This document shows, one piece after another, positions 1 to 10,449 of a DNA stretch of 64,000 bases. Source of the stretch: Sclerotiophoma versabilis (lineage: Eukaryota; Ascomycota; Dothideomycetes; Pleosporales; Didymellaceae); assembly GCA_012274445.1 (NCBI GenBank), contig JAAROD010000095.1, forward strand, positions 1,648,254 to 1,712,253. Reading direction: 5' to 3'. Made by a program: the position numbers and the translations under genes. Under the pieces are notes generated by a model, which had not been told where the DNA came from, searched no databases, and saw nothing but the letters and a program-made list of their open reading frames with translations. Each line of letters begins with the position of its first letter. The first letter of the stretch is position 1.

Positions 1-224
1 ACCTCAGAGGAACCAAAAGCGGGGTGAAGTCTAGGAGGATGATGCTTACGGGTTTCTGCAGCCAGAATGAATTTTTCTGCGCACCCGCTTCCGCGATTGA
101 GGCCTGCAACTAGCTGAATACTGATAGCAGTATTGACCTCAACCTTGGGATCAAATTTAGGATAAAATGATCCTGAGATGCATCTGACGCCTTATCCTCG
201 TACATCCTTACCCATTATCACAAG

Positions 225-819
225 ATGGCTGCTCCAGAAGTCACCTTACCATCCCTACTTTGGCGCCGCCAACAGAACGACTCGAGCGACCATTCTACTA
301 CCGACTCTGTGGAACTCGCGCGGAGTCCAACCTGGCCTGCCACACTACCATCGCCCAATAGCAACTCATATGCTACCTACACTCAGCCCAATTTGTACCT
401 CCAGTTGTCCCAGATTCTCGAATGGGAGATTTGGAATCACAACCAGACCCGCGCTCAGATGCAAACTGAGCACACCCGTTGCGGCGAATTGGAAGCCGAA
501 ATTTGGAGGCTTTCACAGATTGTTGGTCAGTGGCAAGAAACTTGCAGGATAGCCTACGCCGCCCTTGACGAACATAGAATGGAGCACATCAAGTTGGCGC
601 AGGAACTAGAAGCAACAGCTGCTGAGCTACACAGCTTTCAGCAAAAGGTAAACGTCATAATCCTGGTGCTGTATTCGTACTGAATTTGAGACCCAGACTT
701 CTACGACTTGTGAAATGCCTCCTGGCCGTGAACAGAAGATATTGCGGGCAAAAACTCGGGTACATATCGTAGAGAGTGGGAACGCAGGGGAAGGCTTGAG
801 CGATTGTGCTCCAAAATGA
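225..819 (+). CDS. Coiled-coil hypothetical protein, two exons
   Basis: Not a family I recognise. Exons 225-647 and 697-819 join in phase 0 across a 49-nt intron (donor GTAAAC, branch-like TACTGAAT, acceptor CCCAG), giving about 181 residues. An acceptor 6 nt upstream would keep the same frame. The ATG at 225 has a good context (CAAGATGGCT). The first 60 residues are rich in Ser, Thr and Pro; residues 70-140 carry regular Glu, Gln and Leu spacing typical of a coiled coil. After the join the protein ends with a short basic tail. Without splicing the frame stops 12 codons into the intron. No signal peptide or membrane segment is visible. Function unknown; the exon model is moderately supported. 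Confidence 0.5.
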
Positions 820-1506
820 TGGAAGCACGCAACGCGTAATCAGCTTGTATGGATATCCCCTTTCATCAATATGCAAATCAACAGCGTTAGACTTCGCGTT
901 TGATAGTGTCTTGCCCCATGTGAAGGCTGTCCAATCGGTGAAATCTCGGTCTAATACAGTGTTGGAGCGCGAAGCGCGCAACCAGTTTATCCCTGTTAAT
1001 CAAGCACTATCGTTCACTCAACCTACAAGGGGATAGATGAACGGAGCGCTAGTGCGAGAAGTTTCTAGGGATCTATCTCTCGTGAAAGAGCGCTGACTGC
1101 TGACTGCTCAGTGCGAGAGCTCATGCTAGCAGCCCGGTCATGCTACACCCTTGTAATAAGATCAACTCAGTGACCATAAGCGCTCGGGGATGTCGCGCCT
1201 ATTTTAATCTACGGTCCGAATAAATGATTTGACTAATTTGCGGCTGGGGGCGGGGACGCGCGTTGCGTCTCGAGCGCACGATAGATCCCGCGCGTCTACG
1301 TCGAGTGGAGTCGCCCAACCGTTCACGACATAGCAGGAACAGTTCACGGGCACATCGATTGTGAAAACTGCATTGCTTAGGGAGACCGACTCCTGGGAGT
1401 GAATATTCCACAGTGCATTTTGGTCAATTGCGCATTGATAGTAGTGTACATTCTTAATTGATTGCTGAGATGCAAAAAGGTTCTGGCCTAGCCTACGACA
1501 CTCAAC
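820..1506. other. Intergenic, no supportable gene
   Basis: Short frames on both strands overlap each other, have no domain and show no splice-supported continuation. Nothing repetitive stands out. Confidence 0.6.
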
Positions 1507-1998
1507 TCAAATAAACATCCTCAAATCTGCTTTTTCTATATCAGGAACAACGTATACTGCCCTCCGCTTCTCACTCGGGAGGTATTGATACATCGTTATC
1601 CAGTCTCGGTCGTCCGGGAGATTATCGTCACTGAGCTCGGTCTTTCGCAACAATTGAGGAGTCCCTTCTTCTTTAATCGTGGCTAGGCTTGGTATAAAGG
1701 GTTTACGCTTATATGTTGAGCAGAACTTTGACTTTGGCGCAGGACATGGTGGAGGAGGTAGAAATAAAGTGATACCTATTTCGTTGAAGCTGATAGATTC
1801 CACTTGGATTCTGTGGCGTGACATTAGACTTGCAAGACCCCTCACTCGAGCGCAGAGGATGTTTCCTGCTGCTCTTGACCTAAGATTCTCTCTGTCCATC
1901 GTACAATCTAAGATGTGTTCTACAACATGGCGCTCTGGGACAGCAAATTGAACAGTGAGATCACTACAACGTCTAAAGCTGGGATAACTAGGATACAT
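1507..1998 (-). CDS. Hypothetical protein, 163 residues
   Basis: A single open frame with an ATG at 1998 reading toward lower coordinates. The protein is mixed in character, with a basic middle, a run of prolines near residue 80 and an acidic stretch near residue 120. I recognise no domain, signal peptide or membrane segment. The ATG context is weak and an upstream exon is possible, so the N-terminus is uncertain. It may be the 3' exon of a larger gene or a chance frame. Confidence 0.35.
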   Translation of the reverse strand: MYPSYPSFRRCSDLTVQFAVPERHVVEHILDCTMDRENLRSRAAGNILCARVRGLASLMSRHRIQVESISFNEIGITLFLPPPPCPAPKSKFCSTYKRKPFIPSLATIKEEGTPQLLRKTELSDDNLPDDRDWITMYQYLPSEKRRAVYVVPDIEKADLRMFI

Positions 1999-2226
1999 GC
2001 TCTATCGGCCACGGGAAGGTCCTGGGGCTTTGAGTCATTTATCAAAGATGGCAGAACACTGTTCAAGAGACACAGTATACTGAAATAGGTAGTTGTTTTT
2101 GCATTGCAATAGAACATGATGCATAGGAACTCTGAACTGGGTACTGAACACAGAAAGCTGATCTATCAATAAAAGGTGGCTGATAACTCTCTTTTCCCTT
2201 TCTTTTCCAAGCCAAGCATGCACGCA

Positions 2227-2778
2227 ATGAAGTTCGTCTATGTATTAATCGGGGCGGGAACAGCTCAGATACTCCCTTTTGAATACACATTACCCGTCCT
2301 TGTTAGTCCAGTAAATCAGGTGAATGCCGGACAAGAGCTCCACTACCAGTACATCTCACTGCTATTCCATACGTCAATAGTTCTTACAATATTTTAGGCT
2401 TATTAATTCTCGAAACTCTACGTGTCAAGCCACTATGAGCTTTTCAAACGATACATTTCTATCAATTTCTACAATTGTCAAACCAAGCAACTGTGCTGGG
2501 GATCAAGTTGCAGTCTTGAAGATACCTGACAGCGTCCCCAACGGCGTCGCAGGTCTAGAATGGTAAGTTTACCTTAGCGTCGCCCTCGATACCTTCACTC
2601 ATGGCGAGATAGGCAATGCTCAGGAACTGATGGAACGGCTGTAAACCTGTTTTCCATATCTGGAGGCTCTGGTGACTCTGAACAGCTTACAGCGGATGGC
2701 CAGGGCACACATCTAGAAGTGCAGTGTCGTAACAATGTTACTAGAACAGGTGTGCCGCAAACCACCTTGTGTACGTAG
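2227..2778 (+). CDS. Small secreted cysteine-containing protein, three exons
   Basis: Exons 2227-2348, 2398-2562 and 2613-2778 join across introns of 49 and 50 nt (GTACAT...TTTTAG and GTAAGT...GATAG) to give about 150 residues. The start MKFVYVLIGAGTA has the basic n-region and hydrophobic core of a signal peptide. The mature part has five Cys and several N-glycosylation sequons (NST, NDT, NVT). The run GLEWQCSG, created exactly at the second splice junction, resembles a common layout in fungal small secreted proteins of unknown function. The second intron is the better supported; the first lacks a strong branch site. Alternative in-frame ATGs lie at 2176 and 2218, but 2227 gives the cleanest signal peptide. 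Probably an apoplastic or cell-surface protein; an effector role would be inference. Confidence 0.6.
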
Positions 2779-3100
2779 GAGGCCAGTTAGGTTACAATGC
2801 AACAGAATACAGAATGAAAATGAAAACAAGTCAGCAAGTCAGCTTTTGTGACGCTAGTTATCTGTAACTTTGTAAAACTCCGTAGTTGCGAGTGTGCATC
2901 TCTGAATTACGATATCTGTATCTTGTTGTGGCCAGTCCTGTAGACCGCAATCCTGGCACAGCATACAGGTATTCGCTCCATTGGCGCAAATTCCTGGTAC
3001 CTAACAACTGTTCAAAGAGACTAATGAGAGCGAATTGATGGCAGACAGGAAGAATAATGTTATTGTTACTATGGATTCTAGCTACGGGCGCGTGGATATC
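2779..3100. other. Intergenic, convergent 3' ends
   Basis: Lies between the 3' ends of the small secreted protein and the cupredoxin gene. No gene or repeat is seen. Confidence 0.6.
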
Positions 3101-3868
3101 CTACAAAAGTAGCACACAAAGGCTTGCAACAAAGCCAAGGCCTATCATTGGATTCCTGCTTCCAGAGTTCGATATAGGAGGATCTACAGCAGTTGAGCTT
3201 GGTCCAACCTTGGCCGAGATGGTTGCTGTCGTTGGGGCTGCTGCAGTTCTATTACGAGAAGGCTGGTCATACGGAGGCCGTTGGCAGGCAGATGTGGGCT
3301 CAATTTTTGTGGTCACTCCTGAACGAGCATTCTGTAGAAATTCAGAACTTGCTCCACCAGGATTCAGGCTAAAAACCATGCCAGCGTGACAGTGGGACAA
3401 TTTTACAGTTTGGGCACAAAAGAACCACTGCGGATCTTCCTTCTGAACCTCATATTCAACGACAAACTTTCCGCTCACATTTGCTGGGTTGAACTGCCTA
3501 AAGCCAGAGTTAAACCCTCCAGTGTACTGACAAGGACTTGACAGGTTGCTTTGGGTCAGTGTGTGATTCAAAGCCAGGAAGTTGAATGCAACAATGGTGC
3601 CCACCGACACGTTTAGCGAAGAAGGAGAAAACAAAAGCTCTCCTTGATCGCCCACATTAACTGTGGAGGTGGGTATAGGTGCATCAATGTACGCCGGATT
3701 CGTTGGCATGGTTGTTTGAGTGGTCTGAGCGGTTCGGTTCCAAGCCCATGGCAAATGTGATGGGTGAGGTTTACCCCATGGACTGGGGCTACCAGTATCA
3801 GAACTAGGCGTGGAGGCCAGCACCACAACCCCTGAGGCCAGGAGAATCAATAAGAAAATACGAGCCAT
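3101..3868 (-). CDS. Extracellular cupredoxin-domain protein with GPI-type tail
   Basis: An intronless 255-residue protein. Residues 1-19 are a clear signal peptide (MARIFLLILLASGVVVLAS). Residues about 70-175 match the plastocyanin-like fold of fungal extracellular serine-rich proteins: an early His in LNHTLTQS, then a Cys in WFFCAQT, and His and Met in SHCHAGM, the set needed for a type-1 copper site. Many N-glycosylation sequons follow. A Ser/Thr/Pro-rich linker leads to a final hydrophobic run (MIGLGFVASLCVLLL) preceded by small residues (SNSGS), the layout of a GPI-anchor signal. Expected at the cell wall or outer membrane leaflet; family members are often linked to host contact or copper handling, but the exact role is unknown. 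The start is the ATG at 3868 because the signal peptide begins there. Confidence 0.85.
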   Translation of the reverse strand: MARIFLLILLASGVVVLASTPSSDTGSPSPWGKPHPSHLPWAWNRTAQTTQTTMPTNPAYIDAPIPTSTVNVGDQGELLFSPSSLNVSVGTIVAFNFLALNHTLTQSNLSSPCQYTGGFNSGFRQFNPANVSGKFVVEYEVQKEDPQWFFCAQTVKLSHCHAGMVFSLNPGGASSEFLQNARSGVTTKIEPTSACQRPPYDQPSRNRTAAAPTTATISAKVGPSSTAVDPPISNSGSRNPMIGLGFVASLCVLLL

Positions 3869-4056
3869 AATTTACTGTGAAATTGCTGCCGTACAGGACA
3901 GAACGATCTTTATTATCATAAGTGTGATCCACGATTCCTGAATTCAGGACTCGGTTTCGTCTTTTCCTACCTCTCGCTTTGTGAACGCACCACAAGCCTG
4001 CTTTCAGTAGCTTAGTTCCGGAATAATGAGATCAAGTGTAATGCTTCTTACTGTCA

Positions 4057-4064
4057 TATATAAG
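4057..4064 (+). promoter_or_regulatory. TATA box upstream of the 843-residue orphan
   Basis: TATATAAG about 120 nt upstream of the ATG at 4180, in the intergenic region between two divergent genes. Position and sequence fit a core promoter. Confidence 0.4.
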
Positions 4065-4179
4065 GTACGTTCGCTGCAAGGTCGTTTGGGCAGAACAAAA
4101 TCAGACTTTCACACTTGAGCTGGACTCGAGAATTAGCCACCTTCACATTCCAGAATCACTACACAATCCTTTCATCACG

Positions 4180-6711
4180 ATGTCAACAGGTCTCGTTCTC
4201 TCTGAGCCTTCTTCAGCATCACGGAGCATCGGACAAGTAGCGAAGGTAAAGCAGAATGATAAAGGGAAGGAGAAGGTAGAGGAGAAGCGGAAAGGAAAGT
4301 ACAGAGTTGAAGAGAAGACGGATGCAGAAGGGAGCGAAAGCGAAGCCTCAGTTGCAGAACCATTAGCAAAGTCTAAGAAAAAGCGGAGAGAAGGAGAGGG
4401 CCTCGAGGAAGTGGACAGCGATGCGTCATTCGCAACTGACGAAGACAACAAAGAAGACGAAGAGTTGATTGAAAGTGATTTGTCTTCACATGTTGACTCT
4501 GACAGCGGTGAGAATTCCAATGAAGACGAAAGATCAGTAAGGCGTAAGGAGAATCATGCAACGAAACAAGGCCGACATGCGGAGAGAGATGCTGAAGATA
4601 AGAGACAAGTTGCCGTTACTGCCAACGAAGGCTTCTCAAATTACACGAGAGAGCGAGGTAACCGAAAAAATTCAGAGAAGCGACCTGAACTAGTTGAAAA
4701 GGAATGGCGTGGCTTGTATCCTTTGCTCAGACATATGTGGACGCCAGGCGGTAAGGCCAAGCTATCAGGACCACGGATGGAAATATTTAAGCGAGCAAAC
4801 GAAAAAATCGAAAGGTACTGCAATCAAACTATGAATGTCGACGTGGAATTCAACACAAAAGCCACGGCACTTTATTTAGTGAGGCTAGAGAAACTTGAGA
4901 AAGAGCTCGCCGGCCAGTCAGAAAGCGAAAAAGTGCTACGTAGAAAACAGCTGCACCACCGTTGTATCAAAGAAACAGGCCAACCGTCAAAAGAAGAGCT
5001 ACTTAAGATGTGGAAATTTCCCACTGAAGAGCTTTGCGCGCAGATCTACTCAGTAGAGAAAGCATTGATGGAGCTTGACAAGATGCCTTCTGAAGTAGCG
5101 CTCAAAAAGAAGATTGCGGACTACGATCAACGACTGACGGGGTGTCAGCCTGGTTCTAAAGAGTTGGTTGATTTGACAACCAAGAAGGCTAAGTTCGAGA
5201 AGTTGCTGGCAGCCCGAAAGAAGAAGACGCTAAAGCTTCTTCAAACAGCCTTGATCTTTCTCGATAACCTACAGAAGAAGGGCATTCCACCAACCCAAGT
5301 TCTGAGCAACCGTGCAGAAACTGTGTTCCAAAATTTTGTTTTGATGTCTCAGGAGAATCTGCAGCTTTACAACGCGCTGAAGGAGGAGATGGAACGACCA
5401 ACCCTTGAGCAACTGGATAAATGGGACATGGCCACCAAACCGATGTATGAATTTGTCGAATGCGTTAGTGACGAAAGCATGGTTACAGAACAGGCCATTG
5501 TAAGAGCAGATAGCCTGGTTAAGGATCTGCGAAATATCAACAGGTCGATCGGAACCCTAGCACAGAAGACACCCGCTGTCAATCGCTTGCCTACCTCTCT
5601 ACTCAAAGAGATACTCGGACAGTACAAGGAAGGAAATTACGAGCAACTGAAGATAAACATCACAAGGCTCATGGAGCAGCTCTGTCAACAAGAGGCAGCG
5701 GCGGGTATGGTGCGCGCTTTAGAACTAAGACAGCCTCCGGGCGCTTCTGCAAATGATTCGGAAGATACTGATGGACCTGAGTTACATTCAGCTGCGGCAG
5801 ATCCACCTGTTGAATCTGCAGCGAAACCACCTGCGAAAGCCGCAGCAGACATGGCTGCCGAAACTTTGACAAATCATGTCACTGGTACCAACCTGTCCGA
5901 AGGGATGCTCCGGAATCTTGATATCAATTCGCTGAAATTAGGAGCAAGTGTGGCTAAGATTTTCCAGTATGACGATGGCATGACGGAGCATGGGCCTCTT
6001 GTAGCAACGAGACCCTCCTCAACAGACAATGCAAGGCTGAATCGTTACTTTGTAAACGCTGGCCTGAACGTGCCAGGAATGGAGTACCTCAAAGTTCTGA
6101 AAGGAAGCGACTTAGCGCCGGGCGGCGCAGAGAAGTTGTCTGAACAGAAAGTGGTCGACTTTAATCTTAAGCAGACAAAGAAAGACATCAAAGGAGATCA
6201 TCCAATCCTGAGCATTGGTCCAGTCGTTATGATGCCTCGATCAGAAGGCTATGTGCCCCGCGGAACAAAAGAACGTCGTCAGGATGCTTACATCAAGGTG
6301 GTATACAAAGACAAACCCAACCCTGACATGCTATGTAGAACAGAATTCACGCAGCTTTGTGGACAAAAGTTTGGGGGGAGACAATTTTCGGCCATGGAAG
6401 CGGCTTACAAACAGAGACAGATGTATTTCGAGGCATGCAAGGTTCAAAAACTCCACCCGCAGACCCAGAAACCCCTCACTCCAGACGATCTTCGAAAAAC
6501 CCCATGGCTCTTCCCAGAAAATGAGCGAGATGATCCCGAAAACGATAGCAGCAATAGCATCAAGGAGGAAGACGATCCCGATGAGAGTTACTTTGATGGA
6601 GTTGAAATTGACTCTGGTGATCTTCCTGCCAACATGATTGGTACGTTCCAAAAACCTAGGGCGGATTTGGCGGATCTGGCGAAAGCTTCCTCAAGTTCTG
6701 GTTCGCTATGA
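4180..6711 (+). CDS. Large charged orphan protein, 843 residues
   Basis: One uninterrupted frame of 2.5 kb with a good start (CACGATGTC). Residues 1-165 are a low-complexity Lys/Glu/Ser/Asp segment with acidic clusters and basic patches of nuclear-localisation type (KSKKKRR). Residues about 175-480 are helical, with charged heptads suggesting coiled coils. Residues about 520-560 are Ala/Pro-rich. Residues 570-770 look globular, with conserved-looking stretches such as LKLGASVAKIFQYDDG and HPILSIGPVVMMPRSEGY. The tail is acidic and serine-rich. No enzyme motif, membrane segment or signal peptide is visible, so a nuclear or chromatin-associated role is plausible but is inference. The lack of introns in 2.5 kb is unusual beside the intron-rich neighbours. 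Confidence 0.75.
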   Translation: MSTGLVLSEPSSASRSIGQVAKVKQNDKGKEKVEEKRKGKYRVEEKTDAEGSESEASVAEPLAKSKKKRREGEGLEEVDSDASFATDEDNKEDEELIESDLSSHVDSDSGENSNEDERSVRRKENHATKQGRHAERDAEDKRQVAVTANEGFSNYTRERGNRKNSEKRPELVEKEWRGLYPLLRHMWTPGGKAKLSGPRMEIFKRANEKIERYCNQTMNVDVEFNTKATALYLVRLEKLEKELAGQSESEKVLRRKQLHHRCIKETGQPSKEELLKMWKFPTEELCAQIYSVEKALMELDKMPSEVALKKKIADYDQRLTGCQPGSKELVDLTTKKAKFEKLLAARKKKTLKLLQTALIFLDNLQKKGIPPTQVLSNRAETVFQNFVLMSQENLQLYNALKEEMERPTLEQLDKWDMATKPMYEFVECVSDESMVTEQAIVRADSLVKDLRNINRSIGTLAQKTPAVNRLPTSLLKEILGQYKEGNYEQLKINITRLMEQLCQQEAAAGMVRALELRQPPGASANDSEDTDGPELHSAAADPPVESAAKPPAKAAADMAAETLTNHVTGTNLSEGMLRNLDINSLKLGASVAKIFQYDDGMTEHGPLVATRPSSTDNARLNRYFVNAGLNVPGMEYLKVLKGSDLAPGGAEKLSEQKVVDFNLKQTKKDIKGDHPILSIGPVVMMPRSEGYVPRGTKERRQDAYIKVVYKDKPNPDMLCRTEFTQLCGQKFGGRQFSAMEAAYKQRQMYFEACKVQKLHPQTQKPLTPDDLRKTPWLFPENERDDPENDSSNSIKEEDDPDESYFDGVEIDSGDLPANMIGTFQKPRADLADLAKASSSSGSL

Positions 6712-6949
6712 GTGCAGTACGAAAATAGGTAGTAGACAGTCTCTTTAGATGCCATGACATTATTGTGCCCAAATGTAATTTTAGTTTTAAGCCTGACTCC
6801 ATTTGCGCATGTGATGTATGCCTAATTAAATGATTAAATGCTTAGCGCTTGCTAGCTGTAATATAAGATTGTTTGCCCTTCTCTTTGCCACCTCATCTCC
6901 CCATCCCCCTGATAGTTTTGCTGGTAGCTACAGGCCTGAACTCATCACC

Positions 6950-7576
6950 ATGGTCACTCTCCGCGGTCCTGTAAACCTGACTACCGACACCTACGCCAAT
7001 ACCGGCGTCTTCCGCTCTGCTGGCGACGGCGGAGACGACCCCCGACGTCCGTTGAAGCAACCTCACAACGGCCATTTCATCCCCGAGAACGAGGATTGGC
7101 ATGATTTTCTTGCTTGGTGTGAGTAGACCGCCATTTGCCCTAACAGACATAAGGAACTTGAGAGCTAACCTGTAGCAGTAGAGAGGAATCGAACTCTCAG
7201 GCTTACTACAAAGGCTGCTGTCAACGATCTCGCTGTAGCTGTCCGCAAGTACATTCCTAAAAACACTAGCAACCCGTACGTCCAGAAGACCTGCGCCATC
7301 ACTTCCTTTGTGAGTGATCCTGACTGGCGTGCCATGGTTGATTGCAGCTACAACCAAATCTTCTTTAGCAGGTTCGGCAGGCATATACCAGTAGGACGAC
7401 TCTTTGCGGTTTTATTCCACTGCGCCCGACGCGTCACGAACCGTACCGCTACTCCATGCCAACAGTGCTGCGATGGCGATGGCTTCTTTGACTCGTGCCG
7501 CATTGCGGAGCAGCTTGGTCTTTCTGAGTGCACCAACTGTATCTCCCGCAATAGGAATTGCAGCTTCAGCGTATAA
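6950..7576 (+). CDS. DUF3716-type cysteine-rich protein, two exons
   Basis: Exons 6950-7118 and 7179-7576 join across a 60-nt intron with a perfect donor (GTGAGT), branch (GCTAAC) and acceptor (GCAG), giving 188 residues. The ATG has an ideal context (CACCATGG). The C-terminal third reads TPCQQC, then FFDSC, then SECTNC, then CSF. This is the Cys-x2-Cys / Cys / Cys-x2-Cys / Cys spacing of the DUF3716 zinc-finger-like domain, found in many copies in fungal genomes and often subtelomeric. The N-terminal two thirds have no known domain. No signal peptide, so intracellular. Function of the family is not established; DNA or protein binding is a guess from the Cys pattern. Confidence 0.7.
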
Positions 7577-8032
7577 GACAATCGGCGTTGTTAGACCACC
7601 ATTTCAAAGTGCGTTGCTCATGTCTAATTATCCGCTGAATTTACCCGTTATCCCTGCATTCTCACGTGCTTGTTTTCCTTATCAGCAACACTTTTAACTA
7701 GATGGAGGATAGTTGCCCCGAAGTTTCACCCGCATCCAATCGCAATGACACTGTAGGAAGCAGGTTTCTGTACTCCGCAATCTTGAGCAGTAGGTTAACT
7801 AGGAAAACGGTTTTCCCACTCTCGAGGCTCTGTTTCCGTGACTTAGTTATCCAATCTAGTAAAGAAACAGTTATCGTGCAACATTCTCAGGGTTGCGGGA
7901 GATTGCGCCCTTCCAGTGCGGCAGACAAAAGCTGCCTGAATGGTATAATTCTATCCAGGTTCATCAATACTGTTTTGAGCAGCCGTTCTTACCTCTATGA
8001 GAACTTCTTCCTTCTGATCAGCTTCAGGAAAT
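7577..8032 (+). other. Possible lost 5' part of the NLR gene, no supportable gene
   Basis: Directly upstream of the NB-ARC/TPR fragment. An open frame at 7702-8070 begins with an ATG but has no recognisable domain, and I cannot join it to the fragment by splicing. It may be decayed sequence of the same gene. Confidence 0.4.
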
Positions 8033-9091
8033 ATGCACTTCACCTCGGAGACGGGCCTTCGTGTACCTAATTTACTGGAATACTTGAATTTCAGGGTACG
8101 TGAAAAGTTTACAAAAATAAACAATCAAATGGCTTTAAAACGTCGCCAGCGAACATTGAACGATCTGCGACTTCCAAAACATTGGTTCCAGCACACGAAC
8201 AACAGAGGACAGGCAAAAAAAGGCGTAGAGACCATCTTATTGCTGGACAGCAACGAAGACGATTACTGCCTTGAGTACTTGGCACAGAATTTTCCTACCG
8301 GAGAGTTTGAGAACTGGACAAGATGCCAGCAGCTGCTTCCATATGTTAACCGGGTTTATAACAGTGTCCCGACTACTCTTAAATCATGGGAAGCATGGAC
8401 ACAGATAACCACGAACATGGCGTGGTATCTATGGAAGCAAGGGGATTATGTTAGGGCACGGAAGATGATCACTGAAGCGCTGACAGTCAGAGATAGCGTA
8501 CTGGGATCGAACGACGATCGAACTTTGTTGTGCGTGGAAATTCTAGCTGGGGTATTGTCAAGTCAGGGGAATTACAGCGACGCAGTGGAACTGAACAGGC
8601 GAGCTTTTCAGGGCTTTAGGCAGACGATGGGCCTTCTGCATCCTTTTACACTCACAAGCATCAGTAACTTAGCCTTAACGTTACAGCATCTGGGCGAGTA
8701 CAAAGAGTCGGAGGACCTGAACCGGTTGGCACTCAAAGGAAGTAAGATGGTGCTGGGATCGTGCCACCCAGATACCCTCATAAGCATGAGTAATCTAGCG
8801 CTAGTACTACAGCATCAAGTTAAATACAAGCAGGCATTGAAGCTGCACCAGCAAGCTCTTGATGGCTTTCGGAGGACTCTCGGGAAGCGTCATCCTGCTA
8901 CACTTGCTAGTATGAGCAACTTGGCGCTAGTGCTGCAGCTTCAGGGCAGGTACAAGGACTCTGAGGAGCTGAATTGGCAATCACTAGAGGGAAAAGTAGA
9001 AGAGCTTGGATGGTATCACCCTTCTACGCGCACGAGTATGAACAACCTTGTGTTCGTTCTGCAGCATCGACGTAGATGCAAGGAGTCGTAG
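8033..9091 (+). pseudogene. C-terminal fragment of an NB-ARC/TPR (NLR-like) gene
   Basis: The frame of 352 codons begins with sequence typical of the end of an NB-ARC domain in fungal NLR-like proteins (FPTGEFENWTRCQQLLPYV). It continues into at least four kinesin-light-chain type TPR repeats of about 42 residues, each with the ALT(S)ISNLALTLQHLGEY pattern and HP-x-T-L turns. The whole N-terminal effector domain and the P-loop, Walker B and ARC motifs are missing. The frame ends at a TAG at 9089, directly followed in the same frame by more TPR-like sequence (EAHREIW), so the C-terminus is cut by a nonsense mutation. In intact relatives these proteins act in non-self recognition and programmed cell death; this copy lacks the switch domain and is most likely a relic. 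Confidence 0.75.
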
Positions 9092-9323
9092 GAGGCACAC
9101 AGAGAGATTTGGTCAACTTTTCACGTCTTATTTACCTGCCAGTATAGAGCTCATTAGCTCTCGGTTCAGTATTAGGTACTTTTGTCTGTCTGGATGCATT
9201 GGTAGCCTTTTTTTCTTATGGAATTATGGAAGCCTACAACTAGTAAACAACGTAGAAGAAAGTTGCATCGAATACAAAGATAGCAAAAAGACATTAGAAG
9301 AAACCCTTTGACCCTGTATAACA

Positions 9324-10442
9324 TTACGAAATCTTAGCCACATTGTCAACATTGGTCATCTGCACATGTCCTTGATGTCGTATGACAGCCTTTTCCGAGC
9401 CCAGGCCACATAGTTCAACCCATATGCCGCATTTCAGAGACACTTGCTGTCCCAAGCAGCTCAAAAGTACAAGAAATCTTTTAGTTCTCTCGTCTCGAAC
9501 CATAGGTAGTACTTCCTTGGCTATTCTCGCGAAGATATAGAGAAGTTCCTGACATTCCACTTGGATCGAGTAACTACTAGAGGCGGAGTATGCGAATGCG
9601 GTTAGGTATTCGGTAGTGTCGAGTAGTGAAATGAGCCGTGTACCACTGTGACTCAAGACTGGCAGGTAAATCTTGACGCTTGCTGCAGCCTCGAACTCTG
9701 AGATGTGGACTGGAACTTCCAGGACACACATCGTGTGATAAACAGGAGCGAGTGTATTGGCACAAATGCATGCTATAAAGTCATTCGTCTCTGGAGTTGT
9801 TTCTGCCTCAGGGCTCCCTCCTTCAAGCTCAGCGTATGTCGACGTGATTGTTTTAACTGCAAAAGTTCTAGATGGACTTTGCACTTGGAACGTCAACGGT
9901 ATGCCCAGTGCAGTCGTATCAGGTACCCTTTTCTCGTCGACAGTCGCCGGCGTCTCAAAAGTTCTACAATTTTCAGTCTGGTTTTATGCTTAATGGAAGA
10001 CTGAGTGTTGTGAGGGCTTGTAGGGGTCACTGATAGGGAATGCTCACCCAAGACCTGGAAATGCATCCTGTAAGAGGCTTTCGATACTCTGCTTCTCTGG
10101 AAAGCTGCCTGTCGCACTCACGTGCTGAAGCAAAAGTGATCTGCTGTCAGGGTAAAGCTCTTTTGGAAGTTCCGGAGACGTATTTCCCTCCTCTTCGCAC
10201 AACTTAGAGATCACTTTTCTTTTACGTCCTGACTTCTTGTGTATGTTATAGTATGTGCACGTTGAGTCAGACTTTCTACATCTAACGCAACTGCTGTCTG
10301 TTTCGGGGATGCATCGTGTCTTCAATCGGTAGCACCTGTCATTAGAGATCAGCGGTTGTGGTTTAGAGGTATGGAAAGATTTACAATCGTACCTATCGCA
10401 GGCTTGCTTGACAGCATTACGACCAACGATCGCAGAAACCAT
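9324..10442 (-). CDS. Zn2Cys6 transcription factor, three exons
   Basis: Exons 10442-10393, 10335-10048 and 9963-9324 join across introns of 57 and 84 nt to give about 325 residues. The first intron falls inside the DNA-binding domain. Once removed, Cys15, Cys18, Cys25, Cys33, Cys36 and Cys43 fall in the exact binuclear zinc-cluster spacing (ACDRCYRLKTRC...CVRCRKSDSTC), followed by a basic linker (KKSGRKRK). The second join turns an early stop into a continuous frame. The C-terminal 200 residues have a helical region (about 215-300) like the variable tail of small fungal Zn2Cys6 regulators; there is no full fungal-specific transcription factor domain. Nuclear regulator with unknown targets; neighbours give no clear pathway. 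Confidence 0.75.
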
Positions 10443-10449
10443 GTTAGCT

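Noticed and set aside
7178..7200. tRNA T-loop-like sequence (GTTCGATTCC on the minus strand)
   Set aside because: No acceptor stem, D-arm or A box at the right distance, and it lies inside the second exon of the DUF3716 gene.
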